A stretch of 64,000 nucleotides of DNA from Prorocentrum cordatum. Taxonomy: Eukaryota > Sar > Dinophyceae > Prorocentrales > Prorocentraceae. The stretch is taken from positions 737,001 to 801,000 of the forward strand of contig CAUYUJ010014549.1 of NCBI GenBank assembly GCA_963575745.1, written 5' to 3'. Positions 10,238 to 20,115 of the stretch are shown piece by piece. The notes under the pieces are model-generated. The model saw nothing but the letters and a program-made list of their open reading frames with translations. It did no database searches and was not told the DNA's origin. Every line of letters begins with the position of its first letter. Position 1 is the stretch's first letter. The translations under genes were made by a program, and so were the position numbers.

Positions 10238-10351
10238 ACCTTCCTCTTCACGTTCCTCGCTTTCCTCCCCCTTGCTGCTGCTGCTGCTGCTCCTCGTCGT
10301 CGTCGTCCTTTGCCGCCTCCTGCTCGCGGTCGCCGCCCCCCCGCCACGCAG

Positions 10352-10463
10352 CCGAGCACCGGCGCGGACCGATGTCGCCGCAGCCTCGCAGGAGCGCTCC
10401 TGCGTCGGCCCCCCGTTGGCGGAGATGCGACACGACGAGCTGATCAGGCCGCGGGCCTGGGAG
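10352..10463 (+). CDS. Exon 5' of introner F
   Basis: An acceptor CGCCACGCAG| opens a frame TDVAAASQERSCVGPPLAEM RHDELIRPRAWE that stops exactly at GGGAG|GTGCGG. The donor is the AG|GT inside the 27-bp duplication that flanks element F. Splicing to 10735 gives ...RAWE|VRLPRVVYDIRHD with no frame change. No known domain; the predicted peptide is charged and soluble. Confidence 0.65.
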
Positions 10464-10750
10464 GTGCGGTTACCCAGGGCTTCGTGGGCCCTGGAAACGA
10501 CAGGGCCGTTTTTTTACCGGTTCCGTTTCGCCGTTTTCTTGCCGGTTCCGACGCCGTTTTTCTACCGGTTCCGTCGCCGTTTTTTGACCGGTTCTGGCTC
10601 CGGCTCCAATCCTGGAGCCGCTTTTTTGCCGTTTCTGGTCGCCGTTTCTTTGCCCTTTCCATTTTCAAGGGACATGTTCTCGGAAACGGTGAAAAAACGG
10701 CCGCCGTTTCCGGGGCCCACTAAGGGCCTGGGAGGTGCGGTTACCCAGGG
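10453..10750 (+). mobile_element. Introner element F, copy 1, with 27-bp target duplication
   Basis: Element body 10480-10723. The 27-bp direct repeats at 10453-10479 and 10724-10750 are identical (GGGCCTGGGAGGTGC plus GGTTACCCAGGG). Terminal inverted repeats are CTTCGTGGGCCCTGGAAACG and CGTTTCCGGGGCCCACTAAG. The interior holds repeated ACCGGTTCCG and GCCGTTTTTT blocks. Because the duplication contains AG|GT, the left copy supplies a GT donor and the right copy an AG acceptor, giving an intron at 10464-10734 (271 bp). The second copy is at 27655. Confidence 0.85.
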
Positions 10751-10833
10751 TGGTTTATGATATTCGGCACGATCCAAGTGGGAACGGAAGCAATGGACAC
10801 GAAGACCGAGAGGTGTTCTGCAGAAAGCACAAG
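10735..10833 (+). CDS. Exon 3' of introner F
   Basis: Exactly 33 codons: VRLPRVVYDIRHDPSGNGSN then GHEDREVFCRKHK, bounded by the F acceptor (GGGAG|GTG) and a donor CACAAG|GTAGTT that opens family K copy 1. Both junctions are phase 0. Rich in Gly, Asn, His and charged residues. No family recognised. Confidence 0.65.
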
Positions 10834-10988
10834 GTAGTTGCCCATACCTCTACCTTTTCCTCGTTTTCCCTTCTTGGGGCCTCCTCGGAGGCTCTCTTCG
10901 CCACCGCTGGATTCGCCTCAAAATTCTGGTCAGAACGCACCCCAGGAGAGGTCGTGGGAGTGTCGGCTCATGGTAATCGGTACGATCG
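10834..10988 (+). mobile_element. Foldback family K, copy 1 (introner-like)
   Basis: Starts at the GTAGTT donor with GTAGTTGCCCATACC and ends near GGTAATCGGTAC, which is complementary. The core GCTGGATTCGCCTC / TTCTGGTCAGA / ACCCCAGGAGAGGTC is the family hallmark. The following segment to 11036 reads YDRNGNGKHGSKDRQQ in frame and may be a further exon ending at TAG|GCCTCC of family B. Confidence 0.7.
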
Positions 10989-11036
10989 GAATGGGAACGG
11001 GAAGCATGGGTCCAAAGACCGACAGCAGCTCCCTAG

Positions 11037-11264
11037 GCCTCCTAGGCGGGGTCCGACCAGATGGGGTCGGCGGATCGCGCCGCATCGCCGATGCATCGGC
11101 GATGCGGCTCGATGCGGAGTCCGATTTGCTCGGCACCGATGTCGCCGTTACGCTGCCAACGTCGCCGATACATCGCCGGTGCATCGCCGATGCATCGCCG
11201 ATGCATCGCCGATGCATCGCCGATGCAGCGCGATCCTCACCCCGCCTAGTCGGACCCCGTCTAG
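11037..11264 (+). mobile_element. Foldback family B, copy 2
   Basis: Begins CCTAG|GCCTCCTAGGCGGGG. GATCGCGCCGCATCGCCGAT on the left is mirrored by CGATGCAGCGCGATC on the right. The centre has four tandem GCATCGCCGAT units. Confidence 0.8.
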
Positions 11265-11267
11265 GAT

Positions 11268-11438
11268 TAAGTTGGGCGTGTCCTTCTACAGGAGGAGTAT
11301 CCAGAAATAGTAAAACATTGTCTGGGGACGCTGTTTCTTTCTATGTTTGAATATGTTTGAGTATTGTTTGAAAATTGTTTTTTTTCCGTCCAAAGGTCCC
11401 AAGGTCCCCTGTAGGAGGACGTGGCCGATCTAAGCTCA
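11268..11438. repeat. Foldback family G, copy 2
   Basis: Arms TTGGGCGTGTCCTTCTACAG and CCTGTAGGAGGACGTGGCCG surround an AT-rich core with T runs. Confidence 0.8.
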
Positions 11439-11600
11439 GGAGGCTTCTGAATGCGTGCGAAGAGCGACAGCAGTTCTGCCACTTTTTTAGCGCAGGATTC
11501 GCCGTCGGTGACGTCGCTGGCGCTGTCCACATGTAACAGAAGGCCGCCTGCCCGACAGCAGTCGATGTCGATGTTGAATCATGTTGTTCAAATCTACCTT

Positions 11601-11767
11601 TAAGTCGGGCGTGTCCCTCTACAGGAGGAATATTCAAAAATGATAGAAGCATCATCAGTATGGGGACAAGTTGTTCAATATTGTTGCGCATTTTTAGTTT
11701 TGTTGTTTTTGCAAGTTTGAATGTTTCGTCCCAAATCTGCCTGTAAGGGGACACGCCCGACCTAAAC
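11601..11767. repeat. Foldback family G, cop​y 3 (most intact)
   Basis: Left TAAGTCGGGCGTGTCCCTCT pairs with right AGGGGACACGCCCGACCTAA. The core is AT-rich with no open frame of note. Confidence 0.85.
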
Positions 11768-11775
11768 CTACCTTA

Positions 11776-12010
11776 GCTTTGATCACCAGAGAGAATTCTG
11801 AGCACGAAGAAAGTACCGACGCGGGACGGTGTTCACGTGACGGGCCCTGGGAAGCGATACTCGTTCGGTACCGTTTCGACACTCTCCTGGGTGCTCGAGA
11901 GTATTTCTGGGCTGTGGTCCTGAAGTACGATGGGCGCAGCATAAGTGTTGGACAACATGTTTTGTTTGGCATCGTGCGTGCCCACGTTTTCTGTACCCTT
12001 TTCGGGCGTC
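11776..12010 (+). CDS. Possible exon; strand ambiguous
   Basis: An acceptor-like GATCACCAG| precedes a plus frame DGPWEAILVRYRFDTLLGAR EYFWAVVLKYDGRS, which looks like a folded beta-rich protein. The reverse strand also holds a 62-codon frame (NTYAAPIVLQDHSPEILSST) ending in a stop, so only one of the two can be right. No family recognised. Confidence 0.35.
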
Positions 12011-12164
12011 CAGAGGGGCAAATCAGAGGGCGGCGAGTCGAGGCAGAGGCCTTCGGGAGGGCCCCCTCGTCGCCAAGGCTGGGTGCGGCTCGGAAACTGT
12101 GCGCGTTTGGGCCCCAGGCGAGGCCCGTGGTCAGATTTTTTGGGGGGGCATTTGGAGACTCAAC

Positions 12165-12325
12165 GGCCTAAATATCAACTGTCGGAGCTCAGCGCGGATT
12201 TCCTAGATCTGTGTTGGGCTTCCCCCAAGCGCCGCCTCCGGCGCGCTCCGCGCGCCGGGCAGGGGAGGGGAGTCCAACGCGGATCCCAGATCTCCGCGCC
12301 GTTCTCCGAGAGTTTTTGTTGATTG
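12165..12325. repeat. Foldback family E, copy 3
   Basis: CAGCGCGGATTTCCTAGATC and its imperfect complement GATCCCAGATCTCCGCGC surround CGCCTCCGGCGCGCTCCGCG. Confidence 0.75.
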
Positions 12326-12374
12326 TCCCTCCTCTGTAGGCGAGCAGCCAGCTTATCCAGTCAACCCGCGTAGT

Positions 12375-12535
12375 AAGGACGGGCAATTTTCCCAAGGGTA
12401 CCCTACCCTTGCATCCTTGCCTTCTCCGTCCATCGTTGGCCACTCTCGTTGGCCGCGCCCCGCTCGAAGATGTTGGAAGTGGGCGTCCAAGGCCCTTGCA
12501 TGTTTGTTGTGCATCCTTATGATACGGATTGACTA
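12375..12535. repeat. Family Q repeat, copy 1
   Basis: Shares CGTTGGCCGCGCCCCGCTCG, GGGCGTCCAAGGCCCTTGCA and GCATCCTTNNGATACGG with 16545-16670 and, inverted, 57290-57450. Confidence 0.75.
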
Positions 12536-12599
12536 GGGGATTCGGCCTCCGCGTTCGCGGCCCAGTTGCCCCCCCAGAGTGCTCGCAGGAATCGGTTTT

Positions 12600-12955
12600 C
12601 ACACCAGAGGAGGAGGAGGGGGAGGAGGAGGAGGAGGAGGAGGAGGAGGAGGAGGAGGAGGACGAGCAGGAGGAGGAAGAAAGAGGAGGAGGAGGAGGAG
12701 GAGGAGGAGAGGAGGAGGAGGAGGAGGAGGGGGAGGGGGGAAGCTGGAGGGAAGCTGGAGGAGCAGGAGAAAGAGGAGGAGGAGGAGGAGGATGGAGAAG
12801 GGGGAGGAGGATGGGGGGGAGGAGGAGGAGGAGGATGGAGGAGGAGGAGGAGGAGAAGCATGGAGCTGGATAAGGAGGATGGAGGAGGAGGAGGAGGAGG
12901 AGGAGGAGGAGGAGGAGGAGGAGCAGGAGGAGCAGGAGGATGGAGGAGGAAGGAT
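12600..12955. repeat. (GGA)n array, about 350 bp
   Basis: GGAGGA runs with GGGGGA and GAGCAGGA interruptions. Long Gly/Glu/Arg frames through it are repeat translations. Confidence 0.9.
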
Positions 12956-13107
12956 GGAGGATGGAGGTGGGGGGGCCAGCGGCCCTCCCGCGTGCGCGGC
13001 CATCCGCGGATTGCCCGCAGGGATCGGGCTCGCAACCTTTCCCGGAGGAAGATGCGGTGGGGCCAGTAGTCCGTGCAACATGCCCAGCTTCTGTGGCCCG
13101 TGCGAAC

Positions 13108-13290
13108 TCCTACAGTGGAGACCCGTGCCAAGAAACACCCTGTTTGCCTCCAGGGTGCCGTGGGCTTCTTGGGTCTGGATGGTTTTGCGATGGACAGCGC
13201 GACGTTCCCACACCAAAAATCAGTGCACGTCCTGGGGTCTCAGGGCTGGACTTCTTATGGAAGGCTTCTTGTGGTCGGGCATCCACTGGT
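13108..13290. repeat. Family C repeat, copy 4
   Basis: CTACAGTGGAGACCC start, then CACCCTGTTTGCCTCCAGGG and GACGTTCCCACACC blocks. Confidence 0.85.
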
Positions 13291-13304
13291 ATCGGTGGCG
13301 GGAA

Positions 13305-13485
13305 AGAGGGGGGTGATGACTAGGGGGGGGATATCATGGCGGGGGCCATGATTTTTCCCCAGATTTCATGGCGCCTCTTCTCATTTCATTATGTCCCTGG
13401 CCCCCCCGCTGGGCCGCTCACATGCCGCCGGCCATGATCTGCACCCCCCCCCTCTTGGACGCCCCCCTCTTTGGCCGCTCCCGAA
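13305..13485. repeat. Foldback family M, copy 2
   Basis: GAGGGGGGTGATGAC / GGGGGGGATATCATGGC at the left, GCCATGATCTGCACCCCC and CTTGGACGCCCCCCTCTTTG at the right. Confidence 0.8.
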
Positions 13486-13497
13486 GTAGGGGAGTGA

Positions 13498-13660
13498 ATG
13501 ATGACACAATCATAGAAACTGGAAGGTCCGCGCGGATCTCTCGGATCCGCGCTGGGCCCCGGCGCGCGGAGCGCGCCAGGGTCGGCGCCGGAGGCGCCGC
13601 CAGGGGTGTCCAGCGCGAGTCCGAGAAATCCGCGCGGACTTCGAGTTTGTATGCTTATGT
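13498..13660. repeat. Foldback family E, copy 4 (opposite orientation of loop)
   Basis: GTCCGCGCGGATCTCTCGGA pairs with TCCGAGAAATCCGCGCGGAC. The loop reads GGCGCGCGGAGCGCGCCAGG, the inverse of the other copies. Confidence 0.85.
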
Positions 13661-14116
13661 CATGCTGCGTCCCCCCAGGCACAGTGAGGCCATTCCTCCA
13701 GGAAGAGGGGTGATGGCTGTCGGGGCGTCGCCCGGGTTCGTGGATTTCGTGCTCCGCGTCCGTCGTCCCCCGCCTCCTTGGTGCCAATTAGCTTGCTGGT
13801 TCGTACTCCGACCTCGGTCCCCACGCGCCAAGCGACCGCGAGCGCCGCGACAAGAGATCTTACAGTGCGTCTCTTCGTGGATGCATTCGATACACACGGA
13901 CCCATGCAAGCCGCTCGATGGAGCTGTGAGAATTATGATGGCCTCCTGCTACCCCCGCGGGGAGGGAATCACCATGGCCGCATCACAAACATACCTCGAA
14001 GGCCCCGCGTCCGTGAGACGACATCGGGGGCCTGGCCTCGACGTCCCTGACCCCGCTCTGCGTCGCCACGGGCTCTGTCTCGACCGACGGTCTCGAAGAA
14101 CGCATGCCCAAGAGAC

Positions 14117-14149
<33 letters not shown>

Positions 14150-14152
14150 TCT
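14117..14152. repeat. (AT)n(AG)n compound microsatellite
   Basis: ATATATATAGAGAGAG with the same compound structure as at 36585. 13660-14110 before it has no supported gene. Confidence 0.9.
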
Positions 14153-14224
14153 CGGACCGACGTGGGGGTTGGGGAATAGGTGATGAGGAGAAGATCGGGG
14201 AGGAAGAGGCAGAGAAGGACGTCC

Positions 14225-14400
14225 GGGAGGAGGAGGAGGAGGAGGAGGCGGAGGAGGAGGAGGAGGAGGTGGAGGTGAGGAGGAGAAGATCGAGGAGGAG
14301 GAGGAGGAGAAGATCGAGGAGGAGGAACAGGGGGCGGAGGAGAAGGAGGAGGAGGAGGAGGAGGTGAGGAGGAGAACATCGGGGAGGAGGAGGCAGGGAA
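14225..14400. repeat. (GGA)n array
   Basis: GGAGGA with AAGATCGAG interruptions. A second purine tract with GGGAGGGAGGC runs from 14620 to 14765. Confidence 0.9.
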
Positions 14401-14464
14401 GGACGGGGAGAGGGAGAAGGGCGGTCGAGGATCAGGGTTCTGGGCGCTCTGCGAGCTGCGTTTT

Positions 14465-14560
14465 GGTGCCTCCCGGGGGGGGCGGACTCGCCGCCACGGC
14501 CGGGCGTTCGCCTCGGAAGGGTGGCCAGAGCGCACCTCGGGAGGGGCCACGGGGAGCACG
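14465..14560 (+). repeat. Family K fragment
   Basis: GCCGCCACGGCCGG / GTTCGCCTCGGAAGGGTGGC / CAGAGCGCACCTCGGGAG match the K core; ends are not clear. Confidence 0.6.
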
Positions 14561-14959
14561 AACCAGACCTCCAGCGTCGGGCGGGTGCTACTGGGGGGGG
14601 GTGCCCCCCCAATGGGGGGGGGGAAGAAGAGGGAGGGAGGGAGGGAGGCAGAGGAAGAAGCAGAGGGAGGGAGGGAGGCAGAGGAAGAAGAGGAAGAAGA
14701 GGAGAGTGAAGAAGAGGCAGGACAGGGGGGTGCCCCCAAGGGGGGGGGGGGGAAAGAAGAGGGCCCCGAGGGCTTGCTTGGGCCCCTGCTGGCTCCAAGA
14801 AGCGCTCTCACGAGCCCCTTTGGGGCCCTTCTCTTCGCCCCCGCCCTTCGGGCCCCCCTCCATCAGCACCCGCCCGACGGCGTCGTGAAGGAACCGCGGC
14901 GAGCGTTCTGCTGAGAGTTCGGCTCGGGAGGGCCACGTCGCGCCCCAGGGCGAACACAC

Positions 14960-15780
14960 GACCCGCGACGGGAAACACGATCCCGGGATGGGATCGCTAG
15001 TACGTGGGCGCGTATGTCAGGAAGTCGTTGACACCATCTGGCCCATCGTTTGTGCCACCTTGCGTTGCGGATTGACGACGCCTACATTGTGATGGCGGTG
15101 TTCCCCCCCCCACACCCAGCTGTCCCGCCCGGTGAGCTCCTGTGATTTATAAAGCACTATCCTTATGTACGATGTCCCATGGAAGATGATGACCTGGAAG
15201 GAGTGCCCAGGGGGGCTATCCGCAGTGGGATGCCTTGGCACTTGCGGGAAAGGTAGCAGTATCAGCAATGGGCACACGAACAATTATAAACCTTGTGAGC
15301 TGCACATTCTGGTTGCAGCACCAGAAGAGACGTGGCAGGTGTTGCGGATGCAGTGACTGAATGTTTGGGTTCTGCAGCAGGATCAGCAGCAGTATTCATG
15401 CAGTTCGCACCTGCCACAGTAGCATGTGCACACACACTCATATTGTCAGTAGTCGGCTGAGTTCTCGTAGTAGTTGTACAGTGTTCAGTACCAGAGTTAC
15501 CGGGTACTCGTTGTAACCGGTTTTATAGCGTGAGTGGTTTGTGGAGCAGCAGTCGCGGCATTCCGAGTAGCCCAAGGAAGCGCTGTAATATTGCACCGCG
15601 CCAAGACGTACCAGCAGTGCCCAAGTACCGGCCGTAGTACATTTGATACTCTCTGTGGCATTACAGCGGCGCGCTTTTGAGTCAAACGTGCAGTTCTGCG
15701 ACCACTTGCGAACCCCACCCCAGCGGGTCCAATCGGTTCTGGGCTATCGGACACACCCGCTGTGGTCCACCTGGAAGCAG
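14960..15780. other. No supported feature
   Basis: Ordinary-complexity sequence with short open frames on both strands and no consistent third-position bias. One minus frame (15744-15830, ending DHSGCVR-stop) looks slightly coding. I call nothing here. Confidence 0.4.
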
Positions 15781-15862
15781 ACACCCTCCAGATTCAGAAC
15801 CTCGGCCTGTTCTTCAGGAAGCTGACATGCAGAGGTAGGGTTGGTGTGTGGTTGCCCAACAG

Positions 15863-16096
15863 TCCACCGCCCGTTTGGCGAGGCTGGGCAAGTTCGCGGG
15901 CTGGCTGGCGAAACGCTGCGAGCCGCGCGCGGTGTACTTCGTGCTGCCAGGCGTGCCGCGCACCCGCAGCGGCTCTGCTCGCGCGCGGCCGCCGCCACCT
16001 GCCGACAGCCGCCCCGAGGAAGCTCAGCATGTGCCTGGGGCCTTTGTCCTCATTGTGCCACTCGCTTCCCAAGGATCCTTCGGTCAAGGAAGATAA
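15863..16096 (+). CDS. C-terminal exon, unknown protein
   Basis: Acceptor TTGCCCAACAG|TCC, then STARLARLGKFAGWLAKRCE PRAVYFVLPGVPRTRSG, a Pro/Arg-rich linker, and DSRPEEAQHVPGAFVLIVPL before TAA at 16094-16096. Third positions are almost all G or C through the first 60 codons, which the other two frames lack. No recognised domain. An upstream frame (LQIQNLGLFFRKLTCR) may be the previous exon but is in another phase. Confidence 0.5.
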   Translation, partial: STARLARLGKFAGWLAKRCEPRAVYFVLPGVPRTRSGSARARPPPPADSRPEEAQHVPGAFVLIVPLASQGSFGQGR

Positions 16097-16179
16097 ACGG
16101 TCGGTGCCTTTCAATCGGTGGTCCCCGTCTCGGCATGTCGGTCGGCCAACCATTGCTTTTTCGGTTCCTCCTCTTCCTC

Positions 16180-16290
16180 CTTCTCCTCCTAACGTCTTTC
16201 TTCTTGCCCCTCCTCCTCCCTTTTCTTGATCTTCCTCCTTCTTCTCATCTTCTTTCTCCTTCTCCTTCTCCTCTTCTTTCTCCTATTCTT
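16180..16290. repeat. Pyrimidine (TTC/TCC) tract
   Basis: CTCCTTCTCCTCC-type run after the C-terminal exon. Confidence 0.85.
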
Positions 16291-16544
16291 CATCCCCGTC
16301 CTCACGTCCCAAGTTCTCGCCGCACGCTTCGGCGTTTCGATCGGCACCCCTTCGCCATCTTGGGCTCCCGCTCCGCTCGTGCGCCCTTGGGGACCCGCTG
16401 GGTTCCCCTCCTCGCCGCGGAGTGCCCCGTGTTTTCAAGGGAGCTGAGATCTAAAAACCGACCCACGTCCAAAAAAAGTCGGGCGTCGATTGATCACCTC
16501 AGCGATCCCGCCGCGTCCGATCATTGGGGGCCCAAGATCGGTGC

Positions 16545-16670
16545 ACAGTCAACCCGCGCCTTCCTTGGCCGCTCTCGTTGGCCGCGCCCCGCTCGAAAAG
16601 CTTTGACATGGGCGTCCAAGGCCCTTGCACCCTTGGCGCGCATCCTTGCGATACGGGCCGACTGCACATG
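16545..16670. repeat. Family Q repeat, copy 2
   Basis: CTCGTTGGCCGCGCCCCGCT and GGGCGTCCAAGGCCCTTGCA shared with the other two copies. Confidence 0.75.
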
Positions 16671-16814
16671 CCCTCCCCCCGCCGAGCAAGGAGGGCACGT
16701 GCACGGGTCCTGGTCCCAGGACGGGCGCGGCCGGGATTGGTGCGGTGGTCAACCGGCGTCCGCTGGGACACCGAGATCCCCAAGGCCCCCGTCGGGGGCA
16801 GGGCTAGGGGGTGG

Positions 16815-16975
16815 GGATGGCTCAGGGATCGACCCCGAAGATCCCCATTCATCGCCGAGCATCGATTGCCTCATGCCCTCCCAGGAGCGTGGAGATTCGC
16901 CATCGCGGGCCTATCGCTGATCCATCGGCGACCGATGGGCTATTCCAGTTCGGTGTTTCCCCACTTGAGCCTGTC
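16815..16975. repeat. Foldback family R, copy 1
   Basis: Contains ATCGCCGAGCATCGATTGCC and GGGCCTATCGCTGATCCATC. Related copies are at 18207 and 57690. Confidence 0.55.
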
Positions 16976-17054
16976 GACGGCGACGACTGTGGCGTCCCCG
17001 ACAGCGACGACAAAGACAAAGGCAAAGGTAAGGACAAAGGCAACGACACAGACT

Positions 17055-17055
17055 G

Positions 17056-17104
<49 letters not shown>
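17055..17104. repeat. (AT)n microsatellite, about 22 repeats
   Basis: Pure AT run, followed by a GAC/GACGAC tract to about 17200. Confidence 0.95.
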
Positions 17105-17106
<2 letters not shown>

Positions 17107-17261
17107 CGACGACAGCGACGACGATGGCGGAGACGACGACGACGAGGACGACGACGACGACGAGGACGAAGACGACGACGGCGAAGAGCGACGACATGCT
17201 CGACGAAGACGGCCGGCGGCGGCGGCGAAGACGGCGGCGGAGAAGACGCCGTTGCCGCTCG

Positions 17262-17396
17262 GCGCCCCTTGCCCCCCCGAGGCACCGTGGCCAAGGGCCC
17301 GCCGAGCGCCCTCGCGGCGGCCACCTGCGCCTGGCCGCTCTACGTGTCCCTCTGCACGGACGTGGCACGCCCCCCGGCGGGGCCGCGGCGGCCCCC
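17262..17396 (+). CDS. Possible exon, unknown protein
   Basis: The frame RGTVAKGPPSALAAATCAWP LYVSLCTDVARPP has essentially only G or C at third positions and varied residues, unlike the Arg/Gly frames around it. It lies between a GAC/GGC tract and a GGA array. No family recognised. Confidence 0.35.
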
Positions 17397-17454
17397 CCCC
17401 CCCCCCCCTCTCGGAGCGGAACGCGGGCGCCGCTGCGGCTCGCCGCGGGGAGGC

Positions 17455-17745
17455 GGCGGGAGGGGGGGGAGGAGGAGGGGGAGGAGGGGGAGGAGAGGAG
17501 GAGGAGGAGGGGGAGGAGGAGGAGAGGAGGAGGAGGAGGAGGAGGAGGAGGAGGGGGAGGAGGAGGAGGAGGAGGGGGAGGAGGAGGAGGTGGAGGAGGA
17601 GGAGGAGGAGGAGGGGGAGGAGGAGGAGGAGGAGGAGGAGGAGGGGAGGAGGAGGAGGGGAGGAGGGGGAGGAGGAGGGGGAGGAGGGGGAGGAGGAGGA
17701 GGAGGAGGGGGAGGAGGAGGAGGAAGAGGAGGAGGAGTTCAGGGG
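17455..17745. repeat. (GGA)n array, about 290 bp
   Basis: Longest near-pure GGA/GGGGGA run in the first third of the window. Confidence 0.95.
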
Positions 17746-17929
17746 AGGAGGAGGTGATTATATTCCGATATCGTCACCTCGCATGTTTGCCCTCTTGGGT
17801 CTCCTTGGACGCCCTCGTCCCCGAAGGTCGGTATCGCCTCGAACTCCTTGTCGGAACAACGTACTCCGGGAGGGGTCTGGATAGTAGGGGCAATTCTTGG
17901 TACCCAGTTGCTTGCGGCAAGTCCCGCAT

Positions 17930-18205
17930 CCGTGCCTGAGTTGTGGGTAAGAAGCCTATTGGATGTTCGTTGGAATCTCGTGGGAGGCCTCTCGGGGGCC
18001 TCTTGGGGGCAGGTTTGAGGCCTCTTGAGGGCCGTTTGGGGGCTTCGTCGGGGCCTCTTCGGGCCTCTCGGGGGCCTCTTTGGGGCCTCTTGGGGGCTTC
18101 TTGGGGCCTCCTAGGCACCTGTTGGTCCGTCTTGGGGTGCTTGTTGGACGTCTTGGGGCCCTCTTGGAGGCCTCTTGGGGCGCTCTTGGGGCCTCTAGGG
18201 ACGCA
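17930..18205. repeat. Family D repeat
   Basis: Opens with CCGTGCCTGAGTTGTGGG, then CCTCTTGGGGGC-type units. Confidence 0.75.
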
Positions 18206-18206
18206 T

Positions 18207-18345
18207 GGACCCACAATCGCCAATAGATCGCCGATAGGGGGGTCGATAGTTCACTTCCGCCAGGATATGGATTTACGATCGAGAGCCTATCGCGCATCTA
18301 TCGTTGATGTATCGCCGATTCGAGGCCGATGATTCCCTGCCTGAG
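18207..18345. repeat. Foldback family R, copy 2
   Basis: AATCGCCAATAGATCGCCGA at the left; CTATCGCGCATCTATCG and GTATCGCCGATTCGAGG at the right. Confidence 0.65.
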
Positions 18346-18574
18346 CCAGTCCCCATCGTTGCCCCGCATCTTCACAAGGCATTCCGCACCTTCTGCCCGC
18401 GGAGCTCGTGTTCGCCGAGCCTCGATCTTTCTCCTAGGCAGGGCGCCCGCACCTGGAGCGCAAGTGCCCGCGGCGTCGGCCGCGGAGCACAAAGCACCTG
18501 CCAAGTCGGGTCGCTCTCAGAGGTGATGCCCAGCTCCCAACGCTGACAGGCTCGCGCCGTGAATCAGAGGAGGG

Positions 18575-18717
18575 AAGGGTACCCACACCTCTACCCACCT
18601 CCCCTCGGTTTCCCCCTCTTGGGCCTTCGGGGCCTCCGTCGTCGCCGCCGCAGCGTTCGCCTCGAAGTCCTGGCCAGAGCGCGCCCCGGGAGAGGTCCGA
18701 GGAGCAGCGGCATTGGT
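18575..18717 (+). mobile_element. Foldback family K, copy
   Basis: AGGAGGGAAGGGTACCCACA start, core CGTTCGCCTCGAAGTCCTGG / CGCCCCGGGAGAGGTC, end GCATTGGTGCC. Confidence 0.7.
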
Positions 18718-18734
18718 GCCTTTTGGTGTCCCCA

Positions 18735-19007
18735 GCGAAGGACCGAGTCCCACAGGTGGGAAGGGCAAGGGCGAGCCTCGATGCTCGGCTCCACCCCCCG
18801 CGTGCCGGCGGAGTGGCGCTCGACCATGGCGGCACAGGCGCGGCACGGAGGGAGGGCGGCTCGCCCCCTCAGCCGCCGTTGGCCGTCCTTTTGCGCCTCG
18901 GCGGGCACCCGGGAGGGGCGGGCCTGCCGCTGGGCCTCAGGGGGCCCCTGGAGTTTCGGCGTGGACCTCAGAAGGGTCTCCGAGGCGGTCTCCTCCCAGG
19001 ACGTCAT
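18735..19007 (-). CDS. Possible exon with start codon, unknown protein
   Basis: From an ATG at 19005-19007 the minus strand reads MTSWEETASETLLRSTPKLQ then GPPEAQRQARPSRVPAEAQK, with GTRGVEPSIEARPCPSHLWD further on. G/C third positions are consistent. The plus strand is also open, so strand is not certain. No domain recognised. It ends near a family K element where GC or GT donors are possible. Confidence 0.4.
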
Positions 19008-19074
19008 GTTCCGTCCTGTTGCCGCATCCCTTCTGCGCTGTCCCTCCTCGTCCGTTGCTTCATTCCTCCATCAC

Positions 19075-19140
19075 GTCTCCTCTCCCCTCGTTCCTTCTCT
19101 GTCCTTTCCTCTCTCTCTCTCTCTCTCCCTGTCTCACCCA
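19075..19140. repeat. (CT)n-rich tract
   Basis: CTCTCTCTCT run within 19010-19380, which otherwise holds no supported gene. Confidence 0.7.
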
Positions 19141-19379
19141 CTCACTCCTTATGCCTCCGCCCGCCATTCCCGCCATGTCTTCTCGCTCCACCTACTCGGC
19201 CTCCTCCTCCTCTTTTCTCCTCTCCGCTGTCAAAAATCATATATTTTTTTGTGTATGCCCAGTCTTTCCTCCTTTCTACTCCAGCCCGGGCGCCAAAGAC
19301 GTGGACGAGGGACACATCATCAGGGACGCGCAAGGAGGGAAAGGGAGCGGGCGGGGTTCCCTTCTCCTCCCAGCCTACA

Positions 19380-19830
19380 CCTCCTGCTCCTCCTCCTCCT
19401 CCTCCTTCTCCTTCTCCTCCTCTTCCTCATTATCTCCTTTTTCCGCACGCTCGACTCCTCATCTCCTTTTTCAATGTGAGCGGACCTCCTCCCTTCTCAT
19501 CTCCTTCTCCTCTCCTCCTACTCCTCCCCTTCGCCTCCTCCTCCACCTCCGCCTCCCCCTCCTCGTCCTCCTCCTACTTTTTTACTTTGAGCGGACCTCC
19601 CTCCTCCTCCTCCTCCTCCTCCTCCTCCTCCTCCTCCTCCTCCTCCTCTCCTGCTCCCCCTCCTCCCCTCCTCATCCTCCTCCTCCCCTCCTCCTCCTCC
19701 TCCTCTCCTCCTCCTCCTCCTCCCCCTCCTCCTCCTCCTCCTCCTCCTCCTCCTCCCCCTCGTCCCCCTCCTCCTCCTCCTCCTCTTCCTCCTCCTCCTC
19801 CTCCTCCCCCTCCTCCTCCCTCTGCATCCG
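19380..19830. repeat. (TCC)n array, about 450 bp
   Basis: Longest pyrimidine array of the window, in several blocks. Pro/Ser/Leu frames through it are not genes. Confidence 0.95.
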
Positions 19831-19939
19831 CTCTTCCTTCTCGCCTCCCCCGCGGCCCCCCGAGGTGTGCCTGGACTCCGAGCGGTGGAAGAAGTCGGCC
19901 TGGGCCAGGCTCGGCTGGAGAGGAGGGACGGGGAGGGGG

Positions 19940-20115
19940 GGGAGGGCCCAGACACCCATGAGCAAATCAGGACTGGAGGGTTTCTATATTCGGCCTCTGC
20001 GGGCCCTCGCCGGGCCTCGGGACCGTCAGGAAACGATGCGGGAGGAGAAACCGGTGCCAGGGAAGAGGTCGATACCTCCAGGGTGGACTCTTTTAACACA
20101 TTATGACGTCGAGGG
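19940..20115. repeat. Foldback family J, copy
   Basis: TTCGGCCTCTGCGGGCCCTC / GGGACCGTCAGGAAACG core, ending TTATGACGTCGAGGG. The left end ATGAGCAAATCAGGAC matches other copies. Confidence 0.75.

Noticed and set aside
12579-13316. Gly/Glu/Arg-rich frames resembling glycine-rich RNA-binding or collagen-like proteins
   Set aside because: They are the three readings of a GGA microsatellite and have no other coding signal.
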